A stretch of DNA of 64,000 nt from JBFWNG01 sp050251195. Its GTDB lineage: Bacteria; Bdellovibrionota_B; Oligoflexia; Oligoflexales; Oligoflexaceae. Location of the stretch: positions 496,001-560,000 of the forward strand of contig JBFWNG010000003.1 of NCBI GenBank assembly GCA_050251195.1. The letters run 5' to 3'. The notes beneath the pieces were generated by a model. It was given only the letters and a program-made list of their open reading frames with translations, searched no databases and was not told where the DNA came from. Below, in pieces: positions 8,725-16,098 of the stretch (position 1 is the stretch's first letter; every line of letters begins with the position of its first letter). A program made the translations under genes and the position numbers.

Positions 8725-10341
8725 ATGACTGGGAAGTGCAGGACAAAATATATTTTTGTAACCGGTGGCGTTGTGTCGTCTTTGGGCAAAGGCATTGTAT
8801 CCGCAAGCGTTGGCGCCCTACTCGAAACTCGAGGGTTAAGAGTTTCGCTCACCAAAGTTGATCCTTATATCAACGTTGATCCGGGAACCATGAGTCCATG
8901 TCAACATGGCGAAGTCTACGTTACAGACGATGGAGCTGAAACGGACCTCGATATAGGGCATTACGAAAGATTCACTCGAGCCAAACTGACGAAGTTCAAC
9001 AGTTTTTCCACAGGACAGATTTACGACCGAGTTTTGCATAAAGAACGAAAAGGCGATTATCTTGGCGGTACAGTTCAGGTTATCCCCCACGTTACAGACG
9101 AGATCAAAGAAAATATTTTTGTCGCATCGAAGGGCGCGGATGTCTCCATAGTTGAGATTGGCGGAACGGTTGGCGATATCGAGGGACTACCCTTCCTCGA
9201 AGCCATCCGCCAGATTCGCTACGATCTCGGCGACGAAAACGTGTTGTTTATTCATCTTACGTTGGTCCCGTACATTAATGCTGCACGTGAACTTAAGACG
9301 AAACCAACCCAGCACTCGGTCAAGGAATTGCGGCAACTCGGTATACAGCCGCATATCATTGTGTGTCGCTCCGATAGAGAAATTTCTCTCGATTTACGAC
9401 ATAAAATTGCCAAGACCTGCGACGTACGAAAAGACAGCGTCATTGAGTGCGCGGACGCCGATAGTATTTATAAAATCCCGATGGTTTTGCATAACCAGAA
9501 CCTCGATCAAATCATCGTGGACCGACTCAACATTTGGACGCGATCACCGGAACTCCACGGTTGGCAAAAAATCGTCCAGGCGTTGGAAAAACCGAAAAAT
9601 ACAGTCAAGATCGGTGTGGTCGGCAAGTATGTCGATGTTGTCGATTCTTACAAATCAATCGGCGAAGCGCTGATTCATGCCGGCATCTCTCAACTTAGTA
9701 AGGTTGCGGTGACTTATATCGACGCTGCGACGCTTAATGAAGGAAATGTGGCGTCGGCGCTCGAACCGTTCGCCGGAGTTATTGTTCCGGGCGGATTTGG
9801 TGAACGCGGTATCGACGGCAAAGTCGCCGCTATCAAGTATTTGCGCGAAGCTAATAAGCCATTTTTGGGTATTTGTCTTGGCATGCAACTGGCCGCTATC
9901 GAATTCGCGCGCAATGTTGTCGGAATCAAGGACGCTGCGAGTGAAGAATTTGTGCCGAGCAGTTTAAACCCTGTCATCCATATCATGGAAGACCAAAAGC
10001 TCGTTTCACAAAAAGGCGGGACCATGCGTCTCGGAGGTTATCCTTGCAAGATCGCGCGGGAGTCAAAAGCGTTTAGGGCTTACGGCAGCGAAAATGTAAA
10101 TGAGCGTCATCGCCATAGATACGAGTTCAACAACGACTACAGAGACGTCTTTACGGAGAACGGGATTTTATTCTCAGGCGTTTCTCCGGACAACAAGCTC
10201 GTCGAAATGATTGAGCTGGTGGGGCATCGTTGGTTCGTTGCTTGTCAATTTCATCCCGAGCTGAAAAGTAAACCCATGGAAGCTCATCCTTTGTTCAAAG
10301 ATTTTGTTAAAGCGTGTCTTGGCAATGAAACAAACTCTTAA
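8725..10341 (+). CDS. pyrG: CTP synthase
   Basis: Makes CTP from UTP, ATP and glutamine. The N-terminal synthetase domain begins KYIFVTGGVVSSLGKGI, the classical P-loop-like signature. The C-terminal class I glutamine amidotransferase domain carries the nucleophile Cys in FLGICLGMQ near residue 383 and the His-Glu pair in CQFHPEL. ATG 8725 has AAGGTAAG just upstream; an upstream in-frame TTG (8683) would add 14 residues with no counterpart in the family. The resulting 538 residues are normal. kdsD starts inside its last codons. CTP is needed for CMP-Kdo, which links it to the next gene. Confidence 0.96.
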   Translation: MTGKCRTKYIFVTGGVVSSLGKGIVSASVGALLETRGLRVSLTKVDPYINVDPGTMSPCQHGEVYVTDDGAETDLDIGHYERFTRAKLTKFNSFSTGQIYDRVLHKERKGDYLGGTVQVIPHVTDEIKENIFVASKGADVSIVEIGGTVGDIEGLPFLEAIRQIRYDLGDENVLFIHLTLVPYINAARELKTKPTQHSVKELRQLGIQPHIIVCRSDREISLDLRHKIAKTCDVRKDSVIECADADSIYKIPMVLHNQNLDQIIVDRLNIWTRSPELHGWQKIVQALEKPKNTVKIGVVGKYVDVVDSYKSIGEALIHAGISQLSKVAVTYIDAATLNEGNVASALEPFAGVIVPGGFGERGIDGKVAAIKYLREANKPFLGICLGMQLAAIEFARNVVGIKDAASEEFVPSSLNPVIHIMEDQKLVSQKGGTMRLGGYPCKIARESKAFRAYGSENVNERHRHRYEFNNDYRDVFTENGILFSGVSPDNKLVEMIELVGHRWFVACQFHPELKSKPMEAHPLFKDFVKACLGNETNS

Positions 10342-11314
10342 GAACGAAGACCTCATTAACTGGGGAAAAGAAGCAATTCGTGAAGAGGCCGTTAGCCTGG
10401 ATCGAACCAGAGCCGGCCTCAATGGCGTCTTTGCGGACTCCGTTCATAAAATCCTCGATTGTAGCGGCAAAGTCGTAGTAACCGGCTTAGGGAAGTCTGG
10501 TCACGTAGCGCGTAAAATCGCGGCAACTTTGGCAAGTACGGGAACCTCAGCGTTTTTTTTGCATCCTGCTGAAGCCTTGCACGGGGATTTCGGCAAAATT
10601 TCTTCCAACGACATCTTGCTCGCGATTGCCTACGGTGGTGAAACCAGAGAAGTTATCGAAGTATGCAAATTCTGTAGACGGAACGACGTTCCCGTCATCT
10701 CAATAACCGGAAAACTTAACTCCGAGTTGGCAAAGATATCTCTGTTTTCGCTTGATGGATCCGTGGAAAAGGAAGCTTGTCCCCTCAACCTTGCGCCAAC
10801 TTCTTCGGCAATCGTTGCTATGGCTTTGGGCGACGCTCTTGCTGTTGCGCTTATGAAGGCCAGAGGCTTTGACAACGAGAGTTTTGCCAGGTTGCATCCC
10901 GAAGGGTCTCTGGGCAAAAAGCTGGCTTTGGTTTCGCAATATACCAAGAACCACGACGATCTTTTCGAATTGAAAGAAAATTCCAACTTCCACGATATTC
11001 TCGCGAAAGTAACCCAGTTCAACTACGGCATAGCAGCTGTCGTAAACGGCAAAGGCGAACTAGTAGGAGCTATCTCCGACGGAGACCTGCGCAGGGTTCT
11101 TGTTTCTTACGAAGAAAAAACCTTTCAGCTTACCGCCAAAGACTTTATGACCAAAGCGCCGCGCACCATAGAAGAAAGCAGATTGGTTATCGATGCTATT
11201 AATCTGATGGAAAAAGCAAAGATAACATCTGTGTTCGTGGTCGCAGCGGATTCACCTAAGAAGCCCGTTGGTATACTGCGGCTTCACGATATTCTCACTG
11301 CAAAAGTGCTTTAA
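10325..11314 (+). CDS. kdsD: Arabinose-5-phosphate isomerase (KpsF/GutQ family)
   Basis: Converts ribulose-5-phosphate to arabinose-5-phosphate, the first step to Kdo in the LPS inner core. The N-terminal SIS domain reads VVTGLGKSGHVARKIAATLASTG with AEALHGDFG and AYGGETREV. After GLGKSG and the linker HPEGSLGKKL come two CBS domains (ISDGDLRRVL; a second ending KPVGILRLHDIL). ATG 10325 is preferred over an upstream TTG at 10304; the gene overlaps the 3' end of pyrG by 17 bases. The neighbouring lptCAB genes support the LPS role. Length is 329 residues, the family norm. Confidence 0.93.
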   Translation: MKQTLKNEDLINWGKEAIREEAVSLDRTRAGLNGVFADSVHKILDCSGKVVVTGLGKSGHVARKIAATLASTGTSAFFLHPAEALHGDFGKISSNDILLAIAYGGETREVIEVCKFCRRNDVPVISITGKLNSELAKISLFSLDGSVEKEACPLNLAPTSSAIVAMALGDALAVALMKARGFDNESFARLHPEGSLGKKLALVSQYTKNHDDLFELKENSNFHDILAKVTQFNYGIAAVVNGKGELVGAISDGDLRRVLVSYEEKTFQLTAKDFMTKAPRTIEESRLVIDAINLMEKAKITSVFVVAADSPKKPVGILRLHDILTAKVL

Positions 11315-11324
11315 ATTCTTGATG

Positions 11325-11395
11325 TGTCATGTTGAGTCTCGAATTTGAGATCCTTCGCTTCGCTTAGGATGACGGGCTTCACTCAGGGTGGCGGA
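11325..11395. repeat. Dispersed palindromic repeat copy
   Basis: A reverse-oriented copy (gagatccttcgcttcgctta then ggatgac, 11347-11373) is flanked by a degenerate direct half (gtcatgttgagtctc). It lies between kdsD and lptC and could fold into a stem-loop in the transcript. Confidence 0.75.
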
Positions 11396-11425
11396 ATCGA
11401 AGGCGACGAACGGCCACTAATGGTG

Positions 11426-11431
11426 TATAAT
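11426..11431 (+). promoter_or_regulatory. Candidate -10 element for the lpt operon
   Basis: A perfect TATAAT lies 34 bases before the lptC start. The -35 region is poor (GCGACG-like), so this is tentative. Confidence 0.4.
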
Positions 11432-11465
11432 GACATAGGTCGTTAATATCACTGGTATAATCGCG

Positions 11466-12053
11466 TTGAAGTACATCCTTACATTGATTTTTTCCCTTCT
11501 GTCAATTGCGGCAGTATTGGTGTTTCTTGTCAGGGAAGAAAGGCGACCGAGCCAAAGGGAGGGCAGTGCCGATGTGACGCCCATGCTCTCGCTCAAGGAA
11601 TTTGTTGTTTATAGATATCTCGACGATCAGGTTAGGTGGACGGTTTCGGCGAAACTTGGAAATTTTTTGGATCCGAATGTGGTCGAAGTGTTTGGAAGCG
11701 TGGAAGGATCTCGAGTTGTCGACGACGAAACGGAAATCGTTACGGCGGAGTCGGCCGTTGCCTATCTTGATGCCAACAGTCTTTCGGATTCGGTGAAAGA
11801 CGCGCAAATTTCTCGGGTTGAAATCGACTCGAGCGTCAACATCGCGATGAAGAACTACGCCATTAAGACTGACTATGCCGAATACACCGTTAAAAGCCAA
11901 ACCATTGAGTCGGATTTGCCAGTTACCGTGGAGCAAAAGGCAAACTTCTTCGAGGGGCAAAATGGCTTCAACTACAACCTCAATAAAGACCTGCTCACGA
12001 TTAAGGGCCCCTTAAAGGGCGTTGTTAAGAGTTCCACGCGAGGAGTGCCATGA
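11466..12053 (+). CDS. lptC: LPS export ABC transporter periplasmic protein LptC
   Basis: LptC anchors the periplasmic LPS bridge to the LptBFG transporter. There is one N-terminal transmembrane helix (ILTLIFSLLSIAAVLVFLV), then a periplasmic beta-jellyroll. Characteristic stretches are PMLSLKEFVVYRY, a Lpt-type succession of short strands, and YAIKTDYAEYTVKSQ. The start is a TTG at 11466; no ATG is available that keeps the membrane helix. The 195-residue length fits the family. The stop overlaps the lptA ATG (ATGA), and the context kdsD-lptC-lptA-lptB-rpoN makes the call secure despite low sequence conservation. Confidence 0.88.
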   Translation: MKYILTLIFSLLSIAAVLVFLVREERRPSQREGSADVTPMLSLKEFVVYRYLDDQVRWTVSAKLGNFLDPNVVEVFGSVEGSRVVDDETEIVTAESAVAYLDANSLSDSVKDAQISRVEIDSSVNIAMKNYAIKTDYAEYTVKSQTIESDLPVTVEQKANFFEGQNGFNYNLNKDLLTIKGPLKGVVKSSTRGVP

Positions 12054-12724
12054 GGCTTGTTGTTCTTCTTCTAGCCCTATTTTTCTCGTCAGTAAGCCTT
12101 GCTGACCTGATCGACAATGTGGAAGGTTTGAAAAAACAAGAACCGGAAAAGAAGCCGGAAGAGCCTGCCCAGCTGCCGCAAGAAGAAAAAAAGGAAGAAA
12201 TGGAAGTGTCGCCGCCGGCCGAATCGACGACAGAGAAACCGAAGAAAGCGGAACCCTCCCATAAAGCTAAGACGGGTGTCCCTGTCAACGAGTCCAGCGA
12301 GCCGGTGCACTTTAGCAGTGACGATAAAGCCATCTATTCCCGAGGCGGCGGGACCATAAATTTAGTCAAGAACGTTATTATTTCTCAGGGTGCGGTGACC
12401 TTTCGTTCTGACGCTGCGGAAGTGTTTCTCAATCAAAGCAATGCGAATGGACAGGAAGACGAAGTCACGAAGGTCATTGTCAACGGCAACGTGCGGATGA
12501 ACAAGAAAAGCACTGACCCTAACGAAAATATTTCGGCAAGGGGCAATAAGGCGTTTTTCGACAACGGCAAGCAAACCGTAACCATTATCGGCGACGCCAG
12601 GATTATCAAGGGCGGCAATGTCGTTAAAGGCAAACAGATAACGTATCATCTTAAGGACGGCAAGATTGTCGTAGACCGGGCCGAAGGTGTTGTTCAGCCC
12701 GACGAAATGAAGGAAACAAAATGA
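12050..12724 (+). CDS. lptA: LPS transport periplasmic protein LptA
   Basis: LptA forms the periplasmic bridge that carries LPS from LptC to LptD. It has a signal peptide (LVVLLLALFFSSVSLA). A long Pro/Lys/Glu-rich stretch follows (around residues 25-75, e.g. KKQEPEKKPEEPAQLPQEE), and then the OstA-like beta-jellyroll starting EPVHFSSDDKAIY. Jellyroll motifs visible are NLVKNVIISQGAVTFRSDAAEVF, VIVNGNVRMNKK and QTVTIIGDARIIKGGNVVKG. The charged linker between signal peptide and jellyroll is longer than in enterobacterial LptA. It overlaps both lptC and lptB by 4 bases. Confidence 0.92.
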   Translation: MRLVVLLLALFFSSVSLADLIDNVEGLKKQEPEKKPEEPAQLPQEEKKEEMEVSPPAESTTEKPKKAEPSHKAKTGVPVNESSEPVHFSSDDKAIYSRGGGTINLVKNVIISQGAVTFRSDAAEVFLNQSNANGQEDEVTKVIVNGNVRMNKKSTDPNENISARGNKAFFDNGKQTVTIIGDARIIKGGNVVKGKQITYHLKDGKIVVDRAEGVVQPDEMKETK

Positions 12725-13464
12725 CCGGTGACGGTAAGGCCAAGGACATGCTTGTCGCACGCGGTTTGAAGAAATCCTTCAAGACCCGAGATGTCGTCAA
12801 GGGTGTTTCGTTCGAGGTCGGAAACGGTGAAGTTGTTGGTCTCCTAGGTCCAAACGGCGCAGGGAAAACCACCAGTTTTTACATGATGGTAGGTCTGCTT
12901 TACCCTAATCAGGGCGCGGTCATGTTGGGAGAAAGAGACATAACTCGGTTGCCCATGCACGTCAGGGCGAAGCTCGGGATTAGCTATCTACCCCAAAATA
13001 TGTCTATTTTCAGAAAGATGACCGTTGAGGAAAATCTTGTTTCCATAATGGAAGTCGCTGACATTGAAGATTATCGTCGGAAAGAGCTTCTCGACACCTT
13101 GCTCAACAAATTTCATATTACCCATATTGCGAAATCGTTGGGTTCGTCTTTATCCGGAGGCGAGAGACGGCGTGTGGAAATCGCAAGGGCTTTGATCACA
13201 AATCCTAAATTTTTGCTTTTAGACGAGCCGTTTGCGGGTATTGACCCGGTTACAGTGCAGGAAATTCAGGGCATTATATCCAATCTGCGTGCCGAAGGCC
13301 TAGGGGTTCTTATCACCGACCATAACGTAAGAGAAACGATGACAAGTTGTAATCGGGCGTATATCTTAACGAACGGTGAAATTGTGGCGGAGGGGACTCC
13401 GGATGAGGTGGCAAATAGCCAATTGGTTCGCGAGGTTTACTTGGGAGAAAACTTCAAGTGGTAA
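12721..13464 (+). CDS. lptB: LPS export ABC transporter ATP-binding protein LptB
   Basis: Cytoplasmic ATPase that powers LPS extraction with LptF and LptG, which are not in this window. Walker A is GPNGAGKT at residues 43-50, followed by TSFYMMVGL, the LptB-type continuation. Other marks are the Q-loop in SYLPQNMSIF, the ABC signature LSGGERRRVEIARAL, Walker B FLLLDEPFAGIDP and the H-loop in ITDHNVRET. At 247 residues it is the typical length. It overlaps lptA by 4 bases, so lptC-lptA-lptB are one transcription unit. Confidence 0.96.
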   Translation: MTGDGKAKDMLVARGLKKSFKTRDVVKGVSFEVGNGEVVGLLGPNGAGKTTSFYMMVGLLYPNQGAVMLGERDITRLPMHVRAKLGISYLPQNMSIFRKMTVEENLVSIMEVADIEDYRRKELLDTLLNKFHITHIAKSLGSSLSGGERRRVEIARALITNPKFLLLDEPFAGIDPVTVQEIQGIISNLRAEGLGVLITDHNVRETMTSCNRAYILTNGEIVAEGTPDEVANSQLVREVYLGENFKW

Positions 13465-13502
13465 TACCTCGTTTGGAATGTTCTAATAGGAATATCGAAT
13501 CT

Positions 13503-13540
13503 CGTCATACCCTGAGCAAAAGCGCATCGGGAATCTCGAG
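13503..13540. repeat. Degenerate dispersed repeat copy upstream of rpoN
   Basis: gtcataccctgagcaaaagc followed by gcatcgggaatctcgag resembles the direct form of the window's dispersed repeat with several substitutions. It lies in the 126-base lptB-rpoN gap. No clear sigma-70 promoter was seen there. Confidence 0.45.
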
Positions 13541-13590
13541 ATGCCCCAAACGATTCCACTGGGCAGTGACTGAAAGTTTAGGTTTAAGTT

Positions 13591-15063
13591 ATGGCATTTG
13601 ATCTAAAACAGTCGTTAAAATTGAGCCAGCAGCTCCTCATGACGCCCCAGCTGCAACAGGCTATCAAGCTTTTGCAGCTATCGCGAATTGAACTCGAAGA
13701 GTTCGTGACGCAGCAACTTTCCGAAAATCCGGTTCTTGAAGAAGGTATGACCGAGTCCGCTGAAGAGCGACTGCAGACAGAACGCAACCGAGAGTCCACC
13801 GAAAGTCAAATAATCGACGAACACATGAGATCGGCCGAAAAAATAGTCGATCAAACGGGTGGTGAAAGTACGTCGGACAGCGAATGGGAAAACTATAGCC
13901 GCAGCAATGACTACAGCAGCTATACATCTTCGACGGTAAAACGCGGCGACGACGAATTTCCCAATTATGAAAACCTTGTAACAAAATCAGGAACGCTCAA
14001 CGATCACTTGATGACGCAGATAGGCGAACTCGATCTTCAGGAGAGAGAAAAGGAAATCGCGCAGCTTATCATCGGAAATATCGACGAGAAGGGATATCTC
14101 CGTTCCCCCGTCGAAGAACTTGCCAGTGATAAGTACGAGCTTGAAGAAATTGAAGATATCCTTGATGTCGTGCAACGCCTAGATCCGTCGGGAGTTGGCG
14201 CGAGGGACCTTCGAGAATGTTTGCTTATCCAAATCAGAAACAATCGCTTGAAAAACGGGGTGGTCGAAAAAATCGTCGAATCCCATATGCCGCATTTGGA
14301 AAACAGAAACTTCCAGGCAATCGCGAAAGCGATGAAGATACCTTTCGAGACGGTTGTCGAGAACGTCCATACTATATCCGATCTGGAACCTATACCCGGT
14401 CGGCAGTTTGGCAACAACTCAACGCAATACATTGTCCCCGACGTTTATGTGTTCAAAATTGCCGAAGAGTGGGTGGTGACTTTGAACGACGAGGGCTTGC
14501 CCAAGCTTCGCGTCAGCAACGTTTATCAAGATATGCTCAAGGAAATGGACAAGGAGAAGAAAGAAAACTCCGACAAAGACTATATCCAGGATAAACTCAA
14601 ATCCGCCATGTGGTTGATAAAGAGTATTCAGCAACGGCAAAGAACGATATTCAAAGTTACCGAAACCATCGTGCAGAAACAAAAAGAGTTTTTCGAGAGC
14701 GGCGTCGAGCACCTCAAGCCGATGATCCTTCGCGATATCGCCGACGAAATTGGCATGCACGAATCAACGATTAGTCGCGTTACTAATAATAAGTATGTTC
14801 ACACTCCGCTCGGAATTTTCGAGCTCAAATACTTTTTCAACAGTTCTGTCGCCCGCATCGGCGGCGAAAGCATGGCGAGCGTATCCGTCAAGAAAATGAT
14901 TTCCGACCTTATTACCGCCGAAGACGCGAAGCGGCCCCTGGCTGACCAGAAGATAGTCGAGATTCTCGAAGAGAAAGGCATCCAAGTTGCCCGAAGAACT
15001 GTTGCGAAATACAGGGAACAGCTGGGGATTTTGCCTTCAAGCAAACGGAAAAAGTTTTACTGA
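13591..15063 (+). CDS. rpoN: RNA polymerase sigma-54 factor
   Basis: RpoN directs RNA polymerase to -24/-12 promoters and needs AAA+ activators, one of which is encoded at 51683-53101. The N-terminal activator-interacting region I is glutamine/leucine rich (QQLLMTPQLQQAIKLLQL). An acidic region II follows, then the core-binding region III. The C-terminal part holds the helix-turn-helix (DEIGMHESTISRVTNNKYV) and the RpoN box (ARRTVAKYREQLGI), the -24 recognition element. Length 490 is normal. rapZ begins 2 bases after the stop, as in many proteobacteria where rapZ is in the rpoN operon. Confidence 0.97.
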   Translation: MAFDLKQSLKLSQQLLMTPQLQQAIKLLQLSRIELEEFVTQQLSENPVLEEGMTESAEERLQTERNRESTESQIIDEHMRSAEKIVDQTGGESTSDSEWENYSRSNDYSSYTSSTVKRGDDEFPNYENLVTKSGTLNDHLMTQIGELDLQEREKEIAQLIIGNIDEKGYLRSPVEELASDKYELEEIEDILDVVQRLDPSGVGARDLRECLLIQIRNNRLKNGVVEKIVESHMPHLENRNFQAIAKAMKIPFETVVENVHTISDLEPIPGRQFGNNSTQYIVPDVYVFKIAEEWVVTLNDEGLPKLRVSNVYQDMLKEMDKEKKENSDKDYIQDKLKSAMWLIKSIQQRQRTIFKVTETIVQKQKEFFESGVEHLKPMILRDIADEIGMHESTISRVTNNKYVHTPLGIFELKYFFNSSVARIGGESMASVSVKKMISDLITAEDAKRPLADQKIVEILEEKGIQVARRTVAKYREQLGILPSSKRKKFY

Positions 15064-15065
15064 CA

Positions 15066-15980
15066 GTGGCCGAAAACAACGCTAAATCAAGGTCCTTACT
15101 TGTCATCGTGACATCGGTCTCGGGCGCAGGTAAAACCACTGTTATCAACGCCTTGGAAGATACCGGCTTTCGTTGCATGGACAGTATGCCGGTCGAGCTA
15201 CTCGATGCTGGATCGCGCTATATCCTGGGCGAGGCGCGCCACATCCGGCGGTTTGCCATTGGACTCGATCTACGCACCGCCTCTCAGGTCGAACAGTTCC
15301 TCAACATAAAAAACAAACTTTCCGAAAAGCTCCGCGTCGACGTTGTTTTCCTCACCTGCGAAGAAGAAAACATTATCCACAGGTACAGCACAACCCGTCG
15401 CAAACACCCTTTCATCGACGAATGCGGACAACTCTTGTCGGCGATCCGGAAGGAAAAGGACATTTTGCGGCCGATAAAGGAAGTTGCCGACGTGGTGTAC
15501 AATACAACGGCATGGTCACCACATTTTCTTGCAAGAACGATAGAAAGCAGGTTCGAAAAAGAGGTCGTAGGCAGGAATCTTCATGTCACCGTCACAAGCT
15601 TTGGGTTCAAATACGGGATACTAAAACCCGCCGACGAAATCTTTGACGTTCGGTTCCTGAAGAACCCCTACTTTGACTTAAAATTAAAAAACTTCACGGG
15701 CCTTGATCCGGCAGTTCAGGATTTTATTCATTCCGACGAAAGGACCGAACTGTTCATTCAGAGGCTCGTAAAACTGCATGAGTTTCTTTTGCCGAACTAC
15801 TACGGCGAAGGAAAACATTATTTTCGAATTGGTATCGGTTGCACCGGCGGCAAACACCGAAGCGTGCTCGTGGCGGAGGCGCTCGCCGAAAGACTGGCGA
15901 AGCTGAATCTCGAGCACATCCTTGTGAGCGTGTCGCATAGGGATGTTAACGTGGAGAATTATACGGTGCTTCAGCCTTGA
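15066..15980 (+). CDS. rapZ: RNase adapter protein RapZ (YvcJ/YhbJ family)
   Basis: In Enterobacteria RapZ guides RNase E to the GlmZ sRNA to tune glucosamine-6-phosphate synthesis for cell wall and LPS. The P-loop is SVSGAGKTT (about residues 17-25). The segment GFRCMDSMPVEL occupies the place of the usual C-V-DNLP motif. The C-terminal domain has FGFKYG, DVRFLKNPY, GIGCTGGKHRSV and VSHRDV, all diagnostic. The start is GTG 15066, two bases after rpoN. The DSMP variant is unusual but the family assignment is not in doubt. The native RNA target in this organism is unknown. Confidence 0.92.
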   Translation: MAENNAKSRSLLVIVTSVSGAGKTTVINALEDTGFRCMDSMPVELLDAGSRYILGEARHIRRFAIGLDLRTASQVEQFLNIKNKLSEKLRVDVVFLTCEEENIIHRYSTTRRKHPFIDECGQLLSAIRKEKDILRPIKEVADVVYNTTAWSPHFLARTIESRFEKEVVGRNLHVTVTSFGFKYGILKPADEIFDVRFLKNPYFDLKLKNFTGLDPAVQDFIHSDERTELFIQRLVKLHEFLLPNYYGEGKHYFRIGIGCTGGKHRSVLVAEALAERLAKLNLEHILVSVSHRDVNVENYTVLQP

Positions 15981-16098
15981 AATCCTTCGCTTCGCTCAGG
16001 ATGACGGGCGTTTCGCTTCGCTCAGGACGACGGTATTTCGCTACGCTCAAAATATGGCGGACTCGTCATACGTCATCCTGAGCGAAGCGAAGGATCTA
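15979..16098. repeat. Cluster of inverted dispersed repeat copies between convergent rapZ and gcvP
   Basis: Two or more reverse copies (gaaatccttcgcttcgctca then ggatgac at about 15980-16006; a shorter one at 16011-16032; a worn one near 16036) face a direct copy (gtcatcctgagcgaagcgaa then ggatct, 16072-16097). The long inverted pair could form a stable hairpin in transcripts from either side, so it may serve as a bidirectional terminator. The gcvP stop codon (TAG, 16096-16098) sits at the repeat edge. Confidence 0.8.
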
